64,000 nucleotides of DNA from PRO6 sp035565775 (GCA_035565775.1 DATMRW010000027.1:124001-188000), one strand, 5' to 3'. Shown: positions 35,312-44,363, counted from the first letter of the stretch. Program-made: numbers and translations. The notes: generated by a model from the sequence alone, not told the origin.

Positions 35312-36274
35312 TCAGGGAAGCCGGCGGCCGATCTCGAGGAACTTTTGGCGGCGCTTGGCGCGGACCATTGCCGGGTCCATGTCGCGGAACTCGGCAAAGG
35401 CTTCAGCGATCGCCTCGCCGGCCGCCGAAATCATCGCGGCGGGGTCGCGGTGGGCGCCGCCGACCGGCTCCTGCAAGATCCGGTCGATCACGCCGAAGCG
35501 CAGCAGATCCTGCGCGGTGATCTTCATGTTGGTCGCCGCTTCCTGCGCCTTGGTCGAGTCGCGCCACAGGATCGAGGCCGCGCCCTCCGGCGAGATCACG
35601 CTGTAGACCGCGTGTTCCAGCATCATCACGCGATTGGCGGTGGCAATCGCGATCGCGCCGCCGGAGCCGCCTTCACCGAGCACCACGGCGACGTTGGGCA
35701 CGCCGAGAGCGAGGCAGGCATCGGTCGAACGGGCGATCGCCTCGGCCTGGCCGCGCTCCTCGGCGCCGATGCCGGGATAGGCGCCCGCGGTGTCGACCAG
35801 CGAGATCACCGGGATGCCGAAGCGGTCGGCCAGTTCCATCAGCCGGACGGCCTTGCGGTAGCCTTCCGGGCGGGCCATGCCAAAATTGTGCTTGAGGCGG
35901 GTCTCGGTGGTCGAGCCCTTTTCCTGGCCGATCACGCAGACGCTCTCGCCGCGGAAGCGGCCGAAGCCGCCGATCATCGCATCGTCGTCGCCGAATTTGC
36001 GGTCGCCGGCGAGCGGGGTGAAATCGGTGATCAGGCCCTTGACGTAATCGACGCAATGCGGGCGCTGCGGGTGGCGCGCAACCTGCGTTTTCTGCCACGG
36101 CGTCAGGTTGGCGTAGAGCTCGACCAGCGCCTGCGCCGACTTGTCCTGCAGGCGGCCGATCTCCTCGCCAATATCGCTGCCATTGCTGGCAAGCGCCCGC
36201 AACTCATCGATCTTGGAATCAAGTTCAGCGACGGGTTTCTCAAAATCGAGGTAGCTGCGCATCAGATCCGACAT
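35312..36274 (-). CDS. accA: Acetyl-CoA carboxylase carboxyltransferase subunit alpha
   Basis: The 320-residue alpha half of the carboxyltransferase works with AccD to move the carboxyl group from biotin to acetyl-CoA, giving malonyl-CoA for fatty acid synthesis. Visible are the helical N-terminus LDFEKPVAELDSKIDELR, VGQEKGSTTETRLKHNFGMARPEGYRKAVRLM and GEGGSGGAIAI (CoA-binding oxyanion region). Full length. It is transcribed after xerD with a 212 bp gap. Confidence 0.97.
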   Translation of the reverse strand: MSDLMRSYLDFEKPVAELDSKIDELRALASNGSDIGEEIGRLQDKSAQALVELYANLTPWQKTQVARHPQRPHCVDYVKGLITDFTPLAGDRKFGDDDAMIGGFGRFRGESVCVIGQEKGSTTETRLKHNFGMARPEGYRKAVRLMELADRFGIPVISLVDTAGAYPGIGAEERGQAEAIARSTDACLALGVPNVAVVLGEGGSGGAIAIATANRVMMLEHAVYSVISPEGAASILWRDSTKAQEAATNMKITAQDLLRFGVIDRILQEPVGGAHRDPAAMISAAGEAIAEAFAEFRDMDPAMVRAKRRQKFLEIGRRLP

Positions 36275-36486
36275 GGCGGGAACTTACAGGGTCAGTTCAC
36301 AGGGGGCGAGGGGATTTGACCGGAATCTTGAAACGGTGTTGCGGTGCCTTGTTGCGGTGCCTCGGGAGGGGCCTCGACAAGGCTGCTGGGAACCGATCCG
36401 AGATAGCCTTCGGGGGTTCTTTCAGGGCAACGGGGCGTCAAGTCAAGTCGCGAGGCCGAGAGAACAGCCGCCAATTTTGCCGAAAT

Positions 36487-37443
36487 TCAGGTCTCCGCGA
36501 GCGGATGAAGGTCGCGGACGAGGCTTTTGAGGCGCTCTTCGACGACGTGGGTGTAGATTTGCGTGGTCGAAATATCGGCGTGCCCGAGCAGCGTCTGAAC
36601 GATCCGCAGGTCCGCTCCGTTGTGCAAAAGGTGGCTGGCGAAGGCGTGCCGCAGGACGTGCGGGCTGACGAGGCGCGCCGGCAAGCCGGCGGCGGCGGCG
36701 AGATCCTTGAGGTCGCGAGCAAAATGCTGGCGGGTCAGATGTCCGCTCTCGCCGGACGACGGAAACAGCCATTTCGACGGCGGCGGCGCCTTGCCGTCCG
36801 CGCCTTTGCCGGCCTCGTCGAGCGCGGCAAGGTAGTCCGCCATTGCCTGCCGGGCCGATTCATTGAGCGGAACCAGACGTTCTTTGTCGCCCTTGCCACG
36901 CACGACAATCATCCGCGCATCGCGCCGCGCTGCCGTGCGCGGCAGCGTCACGAGTTCGGTGACGCGCAGGCCGGAGGCATAGAGCACTTCGAGCAGGCAA
37001 TGCAGCCGCAGCGCCCGGCGCCGCGCGGCCGGCGTGCCGGTGGTGGTCTGGGATTTCGCCTGCGCCAGCAGCTTGTCGACATCGGCGATCGACAGGACCT
37101 TCGGCAGGCTGCGGCCGCGCTTCGGCCCGCTCAGGATCGCGGCGGGGTCGTCGGCGCGGATCCGCTCGCCGAGCAGGAAGCGGAACAGGTGGCGCATCGT
37201 GGAGAGTTTTCGCGCGATGGTGGTGGACTTGAAGCCGCGCTCGTCGAGATCGGCCAGATAGCGCCGCAGGACATCGGTGTCGGCGGTGACGAAATTGGCC
37301 TTGCTGCCTGCCAGAAAAGCGGAAAGATCCTCAAGATCGGTGCGATAGGCGGTTCGCGTCGTCTCCGGCGCGCCCTGTTCGGCGGCCAGCATGTCGATGA
37401 AGAGTTGGGTCAGCCGGACATCCGAGCCGGTGGCGGGCGGCAT
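36487..37443 (-). CDS. xerD: Tyrosine recombinase XerD
   Basis: The 318-residue site-specific recombinase acts with XerC at dif to resolve chromosome dimers. The SAM-like N-terminal domain is followed by a catalytic domain with GLRVTEL (Arg), KGDKERLVPL (Lys), HVLRHAFASHL (His-x-x-Arg), LGHADISTT (His) and the nucleophile Tyr in IYTHV. All catalytic residues are present, so it is a housekeeping recombinase rather than a phage integrase. It is preceded by a 48-residue membrane protein gene 11 bp away. Confidence 0.95.
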   Translation of the reverse strand: MPPATGSDVRLTQLFIDMLAAEQGAPETTRTAYRTDLEDLSAFLAGSKANFVTADTDVLRRYLADLDERGFKSTTIARKLSTMRHLFRFLLGERIRADDPAAILSGPKRGRSLPKVLSIADVDKLLAQAKSQTTTGTPAARRRALRLHCLLEVLYASGLRVTELVTLPRTAARRDARMIVVRGKGDKERLVPLNESARQAMADYLAALDEAGKGADGKAPPPSKWLFPSSGESGHLTRQHFARDLKDLAAAAGLPARLVSPHVLRHAFASHLLHNGADLRIVQTLLGHADISTTQIYTHVVEERLKSLVRDLHPLAET

Positions 37444-37454
37444 TTCTGCTCCGG

Positions 37455-37601
37455 TCAGTTCTTAACGAATTTGTCGGGCGTGATCGTCACGGTCATCGGC
37501 CGCGGCTTGGGCTTTACGAAATTGGCGAGCGCGAACACGCCGGCATAGCCGAGCCCGGCCAGCACGGCGACGACGGTGAGAAAGCGCAGCAGGGTCGGCA
37601 T
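37455..37601 (-). CDS. 48-residue single-pass membrane protein upstream of xerD
   Basis: ATG at 37599-37601 to TGA at 37455-37457 encodes 48 residues. They form a short N-terminal stub, one hydrophobic segment (LLRFLTVVAVLAGLGYAGVF) and a basic/polar C-terminal tail with KPKPRPMTVTITPDKF. The frame is clean, and its stop lies 11 bp before the xerD ATG on the same strand, which suggests co-transcription. No family is recognised. A periplasmic or cytoplasmic tail facing the divisome is a guess. Confidence 0.7.
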   Translation of the reverse strand: MPTLLRFLTVVAVLAGLGYAGVFALANFVKPKPRPMTVTITPDKFVKN

Positions 37602-37758
37602 GGGAAACTCGATCTCAGACGCGGCAAAACCGGCGAATTACAGCCTAAGCGGGACGCGGTGCGCTGCCATTCACTGGCATGACTACGACCATGTTGGGCG
37701 CGCGCTTGCAAGAGACCTCTGGCAACCGCGTCGGTGAGGGTAGTATAGGTGGCCGCAA

Positions 37759-38484
37759 ATGTTGCCGAAACCTGATCAAATTCCACCCGCGCCCCAGATC
37801 GAGTCCACCGAGGGGGGCGATCCGGAGCCATCCGGCGAACCAATGACTGGCGAAACCATGACTGGCCCGACCATGCCCGAAGCAGTGCCGCCAACCCCGG
37901 TTGCCTCCGCCGAAGCCGAGATCGTCGCCGCGCTCGGCCCGCGCCCGATCGTGCTGATCGGCATGATGGGGGCCGGCAAGACCACCATCGGCCGGCGGCT
38001 GGCAGCGCGGCTGAAACTGCCGTTTGTCGATACCGATATCGAGATCGAGGCGGGTCATGCCGGCATGACCATTCCCGAGATTTTTGCCAAATACGGCGAG
38101 CCGTATTTTCGCGACGGCGAGGCGCGGGTGATCGCGCGGCTGCTCGGCGAGGGGCCGTGCGTGCTGGCGACCGGCGGCGGCGCGTTCATGCGCGAGGAGA
38201 CGCGCCGGCGGGTGCGCGCCGAGGCCGTCTCCATCTGGCTCAAGGCGGACGCCGATGTGATCCTGCGCCGGGTCAAGCGCCGCTCGGACCGCCCGCTGCT
38301 GCAGACCGAAGATCCGCTGGCGACGATCAAGATGCTGATCGAGCAGCGCCACCCGCTTTATCAGGAAGCCGATCTCACGATCCTGTCCCATGACGTGCCT
38401 CATGACCGGATCGTGGACGATTGCATCGCCGCGCTGCGCGGCCATGTGGTCGGCGCGGCCGGCACCTGCAGCGATGCGATTTGA
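37759..38484 (+). CDS. aroK: Shikimate kinase
   Basis: The 241-residue enzyme phosphorylates shikimate in aromatic amino-acid synthesis. Walker A GMMGAGKTTIGRRLA, the shikimate-binding DTDIEIEAG and GGGAF (with the conserved Arg-Glu run after it) are present. About 55 residues of Pro/Glu/Thr-rich sequence precede the domain (contains PTMPEAVPPTP), which is longer than usual. The true start might be later, but no later Met upstream of the Walker A is clearly better. Followed by aroB 18 bp on. Confidence 0.93.
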   Translation: MLPKPDQIPPAPQIESTEGGDPEPSGEPMTGETMTGPTMPEAVPPTPVASAEAEIVAALGPRPIVLIGMMGAGKTTIGRRLAARLKLPFVDTDIEIEAGHAGMTIPEIFAKYGEPYFRDGEARVIARLLGEGPCVLATGGGAFMREETRRRVRAEAVSIWLKADADVILRRVKRRSDRPLLQTEDPLATIKMLIEQRHPLYQEADLTILSHDVPHDRIVDDCIAALRGHVVGAAGTCSDAI

Positions 38485-38502
38485 TGAAAGCAGAACAAAT
38501 AA

Positions 38503-39654
38503 ATGACTGTCGCCACGAAACTGTCCGCCCCCGTCATTGTCGATGTCGCCCTCGGCGAGCGCGCCTATGACATCGTCATCGGCCGCAACGTGCTGGCCGG
38601 CATCGGCGAGCGCATCGCGGCGCTGCGGCCCGGCGCGCGCGTGGCCATCGTCACCGACCGCACCGTCGCCCGGCACTGGCTGGAGCCGGCCGAGGCTGCG
38701 CTGACGGCAGCGGGCATCGCGTCCTCGCGCGTCATCGTCGGTGAGGGCGAGGCATCGAAGAGTTACGCCGTGCTTGAACAGGTCTGCGAGGGGCTGATCG
38801 CTGCGAAGATCGAGCGCAACGACCTTGTCGTGGCGCTTGGCGGCGGCGTCATCGGCGATCTCGCCGGCTTTGCCGCCGCGGTCGTCCGCCGCGGCGTCGA
38901 CGTCGTCCAGGTGCCGACATCGCTGCTGGCGCAGGTCGATTCCTCCGTCGGCGGCAAGACCGGCATCAATTCGCCGCAAGGCAAGAACCTCGTCGGCGTG
39001 TTTCATCAGCCGTCGCTGGTGATCGCCGATACCGCGGTGCTCGACACGCTGTCGCCGCGCCAGTTCCGCGCCGGCTATGCCGAGGTGGCGAAATACGGCG
39101 TGCTCGGCGATGCCGCCTTCTTCGCCTGGCTGGAAGCCAATCACGCCGAGATCTTTGCCGGCGGCCCGGCGCGCGAGCAGGCGATCGCCACGAGCTGCCG
39201 CGCCAAGGCCGCCATCGTCGCGCGCGACGAGCGCGAGACCGGCGAGCGGGCGCTGCTCAATCTCGGCCACACCTTCGGCCATGCGCTTGAAGCTGCGACC
39301 GGGTTCTCCGACAGGCTGTTTCACGGCGAGGGCGTCGCCATCGGCATGGTGCTCGCCGCCGAATTCTCCGCCCGTCTCGGCATGATCGGCGATGACGAGG
39401 CGGCGCGCGTCAAGCGCCACCTCAGCGACGTCGGCCTGCCGACCACCTTGCAGGACATCGCGGGCTTTGCTCAGGAGGGCCTCGCCGATGCCGACGCACT
39501 GATGGCGCTGATGGCGCAGGACAAGAAGGTCAAGCGCGGCCGCCTGACATTCATCCTGCTGCGCGCGATCGGGCAGGCGGTGATCTCGTCCGACGTCGAG
39601 CCTAGCCTTGTACGCGATTTCCTCGCGGCCAAGCTTCAGACTAACCAACCTTAG
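38503..39654 (+). CDS. aroB: 3-dehydroquinate synthase
   Basis: The 383-residue NAD- and Zn-dependent enzyme converts DAHP to 3-dehydroquinate. Landmarks are VALGGGVIGDLAGFAAAVVRRG, QVDSSVGGKTGINSPQGKNLVG and the metal-binding His pair around LGHTFGHALE. Full length. It is in an operon with aroK. Confidence 0.97.
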   Translation: MTVATKLSAPVIVDVALGERAYDIVIGRNVLAGIGERIAALRPGARVAIVTDRTVARHWLEPAEAALTAAGIASSRVIVGEGEASKSYAVLEQVCEGLIAAKIERNDLVVALGGGVIGDLAGFAAAVVRRGVDVVQVPTSLLAQVDSSVGGKTGINSPQGKNLVGVFHQPSLVIADTAVLDTLSPRQFRAGYAEVAKYGVLGDAAFFAWLEANHAEIFAGGPAREQAIATSCRAKAAIVARDERETGERALLNLGHTFGHALEAATGFSDRLFHGEGVAIGMVLAAEFSARLGMIGDDEAARVKRHLSDVGLPTTLQDIAGFAQEGLADADALMALMAQDKKVKRGRLTFILLRAIGQAVISSDVEPSLVRDFLAAKLQTNQP

Positions 39655-39675
39655 GGCAAAGGGTGATCCGACCTC

Positions 39676-40983
39676 ATGTCATGGCTGACCTTCGCCGTTC
39701 TCACCGTTTTCCTATGTCTGCTGATCTCGGCGTTTTTTTCAGCGAGTGAGACGGGACTGACGGGCGCGTCGCGGGCCAACATGCTCCACCTTGCCAAGCA
39801 GGGCGACCAGCGCGCAGGCGTGGTCGCGCGGCTGATGGCCAAGCGCGACGCCACCATCGGCGCGCTGCTGCTCGGCAATAACTTTGCCAATATCGGCGCG
39901 TCGGCGCTGGCCACCGGAATTTTCACGGCGTGGTTCGGCGAGGTCGGCGTGCTCTATGCCACCATCATCATGACCGTGCTGGTCGTGATCTTCGCCGAGG
40001 TGTTGCCGAAGACGATCGCGATCAACGCCCCGGACCGGATGGCGCTCCGCGTCGCGCGCCCGATGCAGGCCGTTGTCATCCTCCTGATGCCATTCCTGAG
40101 TGTGATCGGGATGATCGTTCGCGGCATCAGCCGCATCGTCGGCTATCGCATCGACAGCCACCAGCCCTTGCTGACGCCGATGGAACGGCTGCGCGGCGCG
40201 GTGGACCTGATCCACCACGAAGGCGGCGTCGAAAAGGTCGACCGCGACATGCTCGGCGGCCTGCTCGACCTGCGCGAGCTGGAAGTCTCCGACGTGATGG
40301 TCCACCGCACCGAAATGGTGACGGTGAACGCCGACCTGCCGTCCGAAGAACTGATCCGCGAGGTGCTGGCAACCGAGTTCACCCGCGTGCCGCTGTGGCG
40401 CGACAAGCCGGAGAACATCGTTGGCGTCCTTCATGCCAAGGATCTGCTCCGGGCGATCCGCAACGCGGAGGGTGACATGAGCCGCGTCGATGTTGCCGCC
40501 ATCACGCTGCCGCCGTGGTTCGTGCCGGAGATGCGCTCGGTCTCCGAGCAGCTCAAAGCGTTTCGCCGCCGCAAGACGCACTTCGCGCTCGTCGTCGATG
40601 AGTATGGCGAGGTCGAGGGCATCGTGACCCTCGAGGACATTTTGGAAGAGATCGTCGGCGACATCGCGGACGAGCACGACGTCGTGGTGCCCGGCGTGCG
40701 GCCGCAGCCGGACGGCTCCGTGGTGGTCGATGGCTCTGTGCCGATCCGCGATCTCAACCGCGCGATGGACTGGCACCTGCCGGACGAGGAGGCGACGACC
40801 GTCGCCGGTCTCGTCATCCACGAGGCGCGCTCGATCCCCGAGCGCGGCCAGAGCTTCACCTTCTACAGCTTCCGCTTCCAGGTGCTGCGCCGCGAGCGCA
40901 ACCGGATCACCGTGCTGCGCATCACGCCGGTGACCGACGGCAACCACACCGCCGGGCGGCCGAAAACCCTTCTCAGCTTTTGA
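39676..40983 (+). CDS. CNNM/CorC-like transporter with DUF21 and CBS domains
   Basis: The 435-residue protein has an N-terminal DUF21 membrane region (hydrophobic segments near residues 5-25, 60-80, 90-110 and 130-150, beginning WLTFAVLTVFLCLLISAFFSASETGL). Two CBS domains and a C-terminal CorC/HlyC domain (VVVPGVRPQPDGSVVVDGSVPIRDLNRAM) follow. Relatives include Mg2+/Co2+ efflux proteins and MpfA. Mg2+ handling is the best guess. It follows aroB by 21 bp on the same strand, so it is likely in the same operon. Confidence 0.88.
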   Translation: MSWLTFAVLTVFLCLLISAFFSASETGLTGASRANMLHLAKQGDQRAGVVARLMAKRDATIGALLLGNNFANIGASALATGIFTAWFGEVGVLYATIIMTVLVVIFAEVLPKTIAINAPDRMALRVARPMQAVVILLMPFLSVIGMIVRGISRIVGYRIDSHQPLLTPMERLRGAVDLIHHEGGVEKVDRDMLGGLLDLRELEVSDVMVHRTEMVTVNADLPSEELIREVLATEFTRVPLWRDKPENIVGVLHAKDLLRAIRNAEGDMSRVDVAAITLPPWFVPEMRSVSEQLKAFRRRKTHFALVVDEYGEVEGIVTLEDILEEIVGDIADEHDVVVPGVRPQPDGSVVVDGSVPIRDLNRAMDWHLPDEEATTVAGLVIHEARSIPERGQSFTFYSFRFQVLRRERNRITVLRITPVTDGNHTAGRPKTLLSF

Positions 40984-41016
40984 GCCGGTCGCGGTTTCGG
41001 CCGCCGGCTTGTGGTG

Positions 41017-41715
41017 TCAGGGCGCTGTTGCTTCGCCGATCAGAATTTTGATCTCGCCGAGCCCATCGATGCCGCCGGTGACGACGTCGCCGGGCACGAT
41101 CGCGCCGACGCCCGCCGGCGTGCCGGTCATGATCAGGTCGCCGGGCTTGAGCACCATCGAGCGGGACAGGATCGAAATGATATCCGGCACCGGCCAGATC
41201 AGTTCGGCGAGTTTCGCATCCTGCTTGATCTCGGCGTTGACTGCGAGCCAGATGCGCTCGTTGCCGCTCGGCGCCGGGGCACGGTGGATCGGCGCGATCG
41301 GCGCCGACTGATCGAATGCCTTGCCCCAGTCCCACGGCCGGCCTTTGTCGCGCGCCTCGAACTGCAGGTCGCGCCGCGTCAGATCGATGCCGACGCCATA
41401 GCCGAAGACGAGGTCCAGAGCCTGCTCGGGGCTGACGGCAAAACCCTCGCGCCCGATCGCGACGATCAGTTCGATTTCATAGTGAAGATTCTTCGTCTCC
41501 GGCGGGTAGGGAACGGTCGCGCCGCTGTCGACCACGGCATCGGCCGGCTTGGTAAAGAAGAATGGCGGCTCGCGCTCCGGGTCCTTGCCCATCTCGCGGG
41601 CATGGGCCGCATAGTTGCGGCCGACGCAAAAGATGCGGCGAACCGGAAAGCGCGCGCTGTCACCTGCCACCGCGACGGAAGCCGGCGCAGGCGGAGCAAA
41701 AACAAACTCGGACAT
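41017..41715 (-). CDS. Fumarylacetoacetate-hydrolase family enzyme, probable fumarylpyruvate hydrolase
   Basis: The 232-residue enzyme of the FAH family has RRIFCVGRNYAAHA, an EIELIVAIGREG metal site and a C-terminal TGTPAGVGAIVPGDVVTGGIDGLG. Beside gentisate dioxygenase, the expected reaction is hydrolysis of fumarylpyruvate to fumarate and pyruvate. Direct action on maleylpyruvate is possible, since no maleylpyruvate isomerase is visible here. ATG 41715 has AAGGAAAATTG upstream; a TTG directly before it is less likely. Confidence 0.85.
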   Translation of the reverse strand: MSEFVFAPPAPASVAVAGDSARFPVRRIFCVGRNYAAHAREMGKDPEREPPFFFTKPADAVVDSGATVPYPPETKNLHYEIELIVAIGREGFAVSPEQALDLVFGYGVGIDLTRRDLQFEARDKGRPWDWGKAFDQSAPIAPIHRAPAPSGNERIWLAVNAEIKQDAKLAELIWPVPDIISILSRSMVLKPGDLIMTGTPAGVGAIVPGDVVTGGIDGLGEIKILIGEATAP

Positions 41716-41742
41716 CAATTTTCCTTCAGCTGAAAGGCGTCG

Positions 41743-42786
41743 TCATGCGTTGCCGCGATCTTCGCGGAAGAGGTCGAGCTTCTGATGCACCGGCCGATCC
41801 GAGAAGCTGAACAGCACCGCCTCGTCATCGGCCTCGTGGCTGACCCATTGCCAGCTCGGCACGACAAAAATATCGCGCGGGCCCCATTCGACGATCTGCT
41901 CGCCGATCCGCGAGCGGCCGCGCCCTTCGATCGGCGCGAATACGGTGGCATCGGTCGAGCGGTAGTTCGAGGTCTTGAAGCCCTTCGGCAGGAGCTGAAT
42001 GAAGGTGCCGATGGTCGGCATTGCAAAATCGCCGGTCACCGGGTTGGTGTAGCGCAGCTTCAGGCCGTGGCATGCATCCCATTCGTTGTTGTTCTTGGCG
42101 CGCTCTAGCGCCTCGCGGGTGTGAGCGTACGGATAGTTGAACACCGGCGAGGTCTTTGAGGCGCGCTGGTAATCGACCGGCAAAAGGTTGTGGCCATAGC
42201 GAGCGAAGCTGTCGCCGGGCGGGCGGGTCAGCGGCTGCTCGTCTTCCTTCATGCCTTCGGCGAAGGAAGCATCGAGAAACTGCACCAGCGGAATGTCGAG
42301 GCCGTCGAGCCAGAACATCGGCTCGGATGTCTCGTTGCCGTGATCGTGCCAGGTCATCGACGGAGTGATCACGAAGTCGCCCGGCTCCATGAAGGTGCGT
42401 TCACCGTCGACTGCGGTATGCGCGCCCTTGCCTTCGAGCACGAAGCGCAGCGCCGACTGGCTGTGGCGGTGGGCGGGTGCGACCTCGCCCGGCATCACGA
42501 GTTGGACGCCGGCATAGAGCGACGTGGTGATTTTCGACTGGCCGCGCAGGCCGGGATTTTCGAGGATGAGAACGCGGCGCTCGGCTTCCTTGGCGGTGAT
42601 CAGGGCGCCGGCTTCCATCATGTACTGACGGATCTGGTCGAACCGCCACAGATGCGCGCGGCAGGCGCTTTTCGGCTGCGGGGTGATGAGGTCGCCCATC
42701 ACGTTCCACAGCGCCGAGAGGCTCTCGCCGTCGATCTTGCGGTAGAACGCTTCGCGCTCCGGTGTCTTCTGAATGGCGTGATCCAT
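41743..42786 (-). CDS. gtdA: Gentisate 1,2-dioxygenase
   Basis: The 347-residue bicupin cleaves gentisate with O2 to maleylpyruvate. The N-terminal cupin has the Fe(II) site with GEVAPAHRHSQSALRFVLEG; the C-terminal cupin ends in VVPSWQWVSHEAD. The surrounding ring-opening pathway consists of a divergent 3-hydroxybenzoate hydroxylase and a downstream FAH hydrolase 28 bp on. Only one of the two cupins is expected to bind iron. Confidence 0.93.
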   Translation of the reverse strand: MDHAIQKTPEREAFYRKIDGESLSALWNVMGDLITPQPKSACRAHLWRFDQIRQYMMEAGALITAKEAERRVLILENPGLRGQSKITTSLYAGVQLVMPGEVAPAHRHSQSALRFVLEGKGAHTAVDGERTFMEPGDFVITPSMTWHDHGNETSEPMFWLDGLDIPLVQFLDASFAEGMKEDEQPLTRPPGDSFARYGHNLLPVDYQRASKTSPVFNYPYAHTREALERAKNNNEWDACHGLKLRYTNPVTGDFAMPTIGTFIQLLPKGFKTSNYRSTDATVFAPIEGRGRSRIGEQIVEWGPRDIFVVPSWQWVSHEADDEAVLFSFSDRPVHQKLDLFREDRGNA

Positions 42787-42816
42787 GGATCCCTCCCGTT
42801 GCGACGAGGTTGCTTT

Positions 42817-42851
42817 ATTGACAGCATACTGATCGAGTGTACACTGTCAAT
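42817..42851. promoter_or_regulatory. Overlapping divergent promoters with nested palindromes between gtdA and the hydroxylase gene
   Basis: ATTGACAG (42817-42824) and CTGTCAAT (42844-42851) are exact inverted repeats, each giving a TTGACA -35. On the plus strand TACACT (42840-42845) follows at 15 bp. On the minus strand TATGCT (42823-42828) follows at 16 bp. A 10-bp palindrome AGTGTACACT covers 42836-42845. The two promoters face each other over the same DNA, so one regulator could control both. No regulator gene is adjacent. Confidence 0.55.
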
Positions 42852-42920
42852 CAGCTCATCAAGGCGTCGGGGCTGGCGGGCAGCCGCCGCAGCCGAAAAA
42901 GGTAATATGGGGAAGCGGAA

Positions 42921-44141
42921 TTGAATGCGCCTGTCATCTCACGCCCGGCGCTGATCGTCGGCGGCGGCATTGGCGGCCTTGCTGCCGCGCTCGGCCTTGC
43001 TCAAAAGGGCATTCGCAGCATCGTGCTGGAGAAGGCGCCCAAGCTCGGCGAAATCGGCGCCGGCATCCAGCTCGGGCCGAATGCGTTCCATGCCTTCGAT
43101 TACCTCGGGGTCGGCGAGGCGGCGCGCGGCATGGCGGTCTATATCGACCACCTGCGCCTGATGGATGCGCTCAGCGCCGAGGAAATCACCAACATCGACC
43201 TGGGGGACGCCTTTCGGCGCCGCTTCCGCAACCCTTACGCCGTGGTTCATCGCGGCGATCTGCACGGCGTGTTCCTGCGGGCCTGCGAGGCCCATGACCT
43301 GATCGAATTCCGGGTCGCGAGCGAGGTCGTCGGCTACGATCAGGATGGTGCGAGCGTCACCGCGCGCCTCGCCGGCGGCGAGCGCCTGACCGGCTCGTTC
43401 CTGATCGGTGCGGACGGCTTGTGGTCGAACATCCGCAAGCAGCTCGCGCATGATGGCCCGCCGCGCGTCTCCGGCCACACCACCTATCGCTCCGTGATCC
43501 CGACCGAACAGATGCCGGAGGATCTGCGCTGGAACGCGGCCACGCTATGGGCCGGGCCGAAGTGCCATATCGTCCACTACCCATTGTCCGGCTGGAAGGT
43601 GTTCAATCTGGTCGTCACCTACCACAACGACGCGCCCGAGCCGGTGGCCGGCAAGCCGGTGACGGAAGCGGAGGTGATGCGGGGGTTTGAGCATATTCAT
43701 CCGCGGGCGCAGTCGATCATCCGCCATGGCCGCGACTGGAAGCTGTGGGTGCTGTGCGACCGCGATCCGATGCCGCGCTGGGTCGATGGCCGGGTGGCCC
43801 TGCTCGGCGATGCCGCCCATCCGATGATGCAGTATTTTGCCCAGGGCGCCTGCATGGCGCTCGAGGACGCGGTCTGCCTGTCGCACCTGTTGGAGCGGCA
43901 TTCGGACGATCTTGCCGCGGGATTCGCCGCCTATCAGCGCGAGCGTTTCGCCCGCACCGCGCGGGTCCAGTTGTTTTCGCGCGCCATCGGCGAGCACATC
44001 TATCACCCCGCCGGCGCCCATGCCGCCTTCCGCAATGCCGTGATGCAGGCGAAATCGCGCGAGGATTTTTATGCCGATCTCGCCTGGCTCTATGGCGGCA
44101 CCGGCCTCGGCGCGGCAGCGGAAACCGCTGCAATTTCATGA
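42921..44141 (+). CDS. FAD-dependent aromatic monooxygenase, probable 3-hydroxybenzoate 6-hydroxylase
   Basis: The 406-residue class A flavoprotein has a GGGIGGLAAALGLAQKG FAD loop at the N-terminus, the DG motif LIGADGLWSN and GDAAHPMMQYFAQGACMALEDA for FAD ribityl binding. In context it should hydroxylate 3-hydroxybenzoate para to the OH group to give gentisate. Salicylate 5-hydroxylation or another 3-substituted benzoate is not excluded. The likely start is TTG 42921, preceded by GGGGAAGCGGAA. Upstream the gene shares the divergent promoter region with gtdA. Confidence 0.88.
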   Translation: MNAPVISRPALIVGGGIGGLAAALGLAQKGIRSIVLEKAPKLGEIGAGIQLGPNAFHAFDYLGVGEAARGMAVYIDHLRLMDALSAEEITNIDLGDAFRRRFRNPYAVVHRGDLHGVFLRACEAHDLIEFRVASEVVGYDQDGASVTARLAGGERLTGSFLIGADGLWSNIRKQLAHDGPPRVSGHTTYRSVIPTEQMPEDLRWNAATLWAGPKCHIVHYPLSGWKVFNLVVTYHNDAPEPVAGKPVTEAEVMRGFEHIHPRAQSIIRHGRDWKLWVLCDRDPMPRWVDGRVALLGDAAHPMMQYFAQGACMALEDAVCLSHLLERHSDDLAAGFAAYQRERFARTARVQLFSRAIGEHIYHPAGAHAAFRNAVMQAKSREDFYADLAWLYGGTGLGAAAETAAIS

Positions 44142-44286
44142 CGCTAGGCTGGGTTAGAGTGTTGCGCGGCGGCGGGCCGCCGCGGCCTCCACCGTGCCCT
44201 CACAGCGGAGTTGGGCAAAGCTCGGGCAGATCGCGCGCAATCCCCGTTGCCCCGGCAGGACCAATCAGCTAAACGAAGCGTCTCGC

Positions 44287-44363
44287 GCACCCGTAGCTCA
44301 GCTGGATAGAGCGTTGCCCTCCGAAGGCAAAGGTCACACGTTCGAATCGTGTCGGGTGCGCCA
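44287..44363 (+). tRNA. tRNA-Arg (anticodon CCG)
   Basis: The 77-nt cloverleaf has acceptor stem GCACCCG/CGGGTGC, a D-loop with AGCTCAGCTGGATAGAGC, anticodon stem TTGCC/GGCAA with loop CTCCGAA (anticodon CCG at 44321-44323), a T-loop GTTCGAATC and encoded CCA. It decodes the CGG arginine codon. Confidence 0.95.

Noticed and set aside
36487..37443. Tyrosine recombinase as a sign of an integrated element
   Set aside because: The sequence fits housekeeping XerD, flanked by core genes on both sides, with no attachment repeats or phage genes.
37645..39648. A 667-codon minus-strand open frame opposite aroK and aroB
   Set aside because: Antisense to conserved aroB; composition only.
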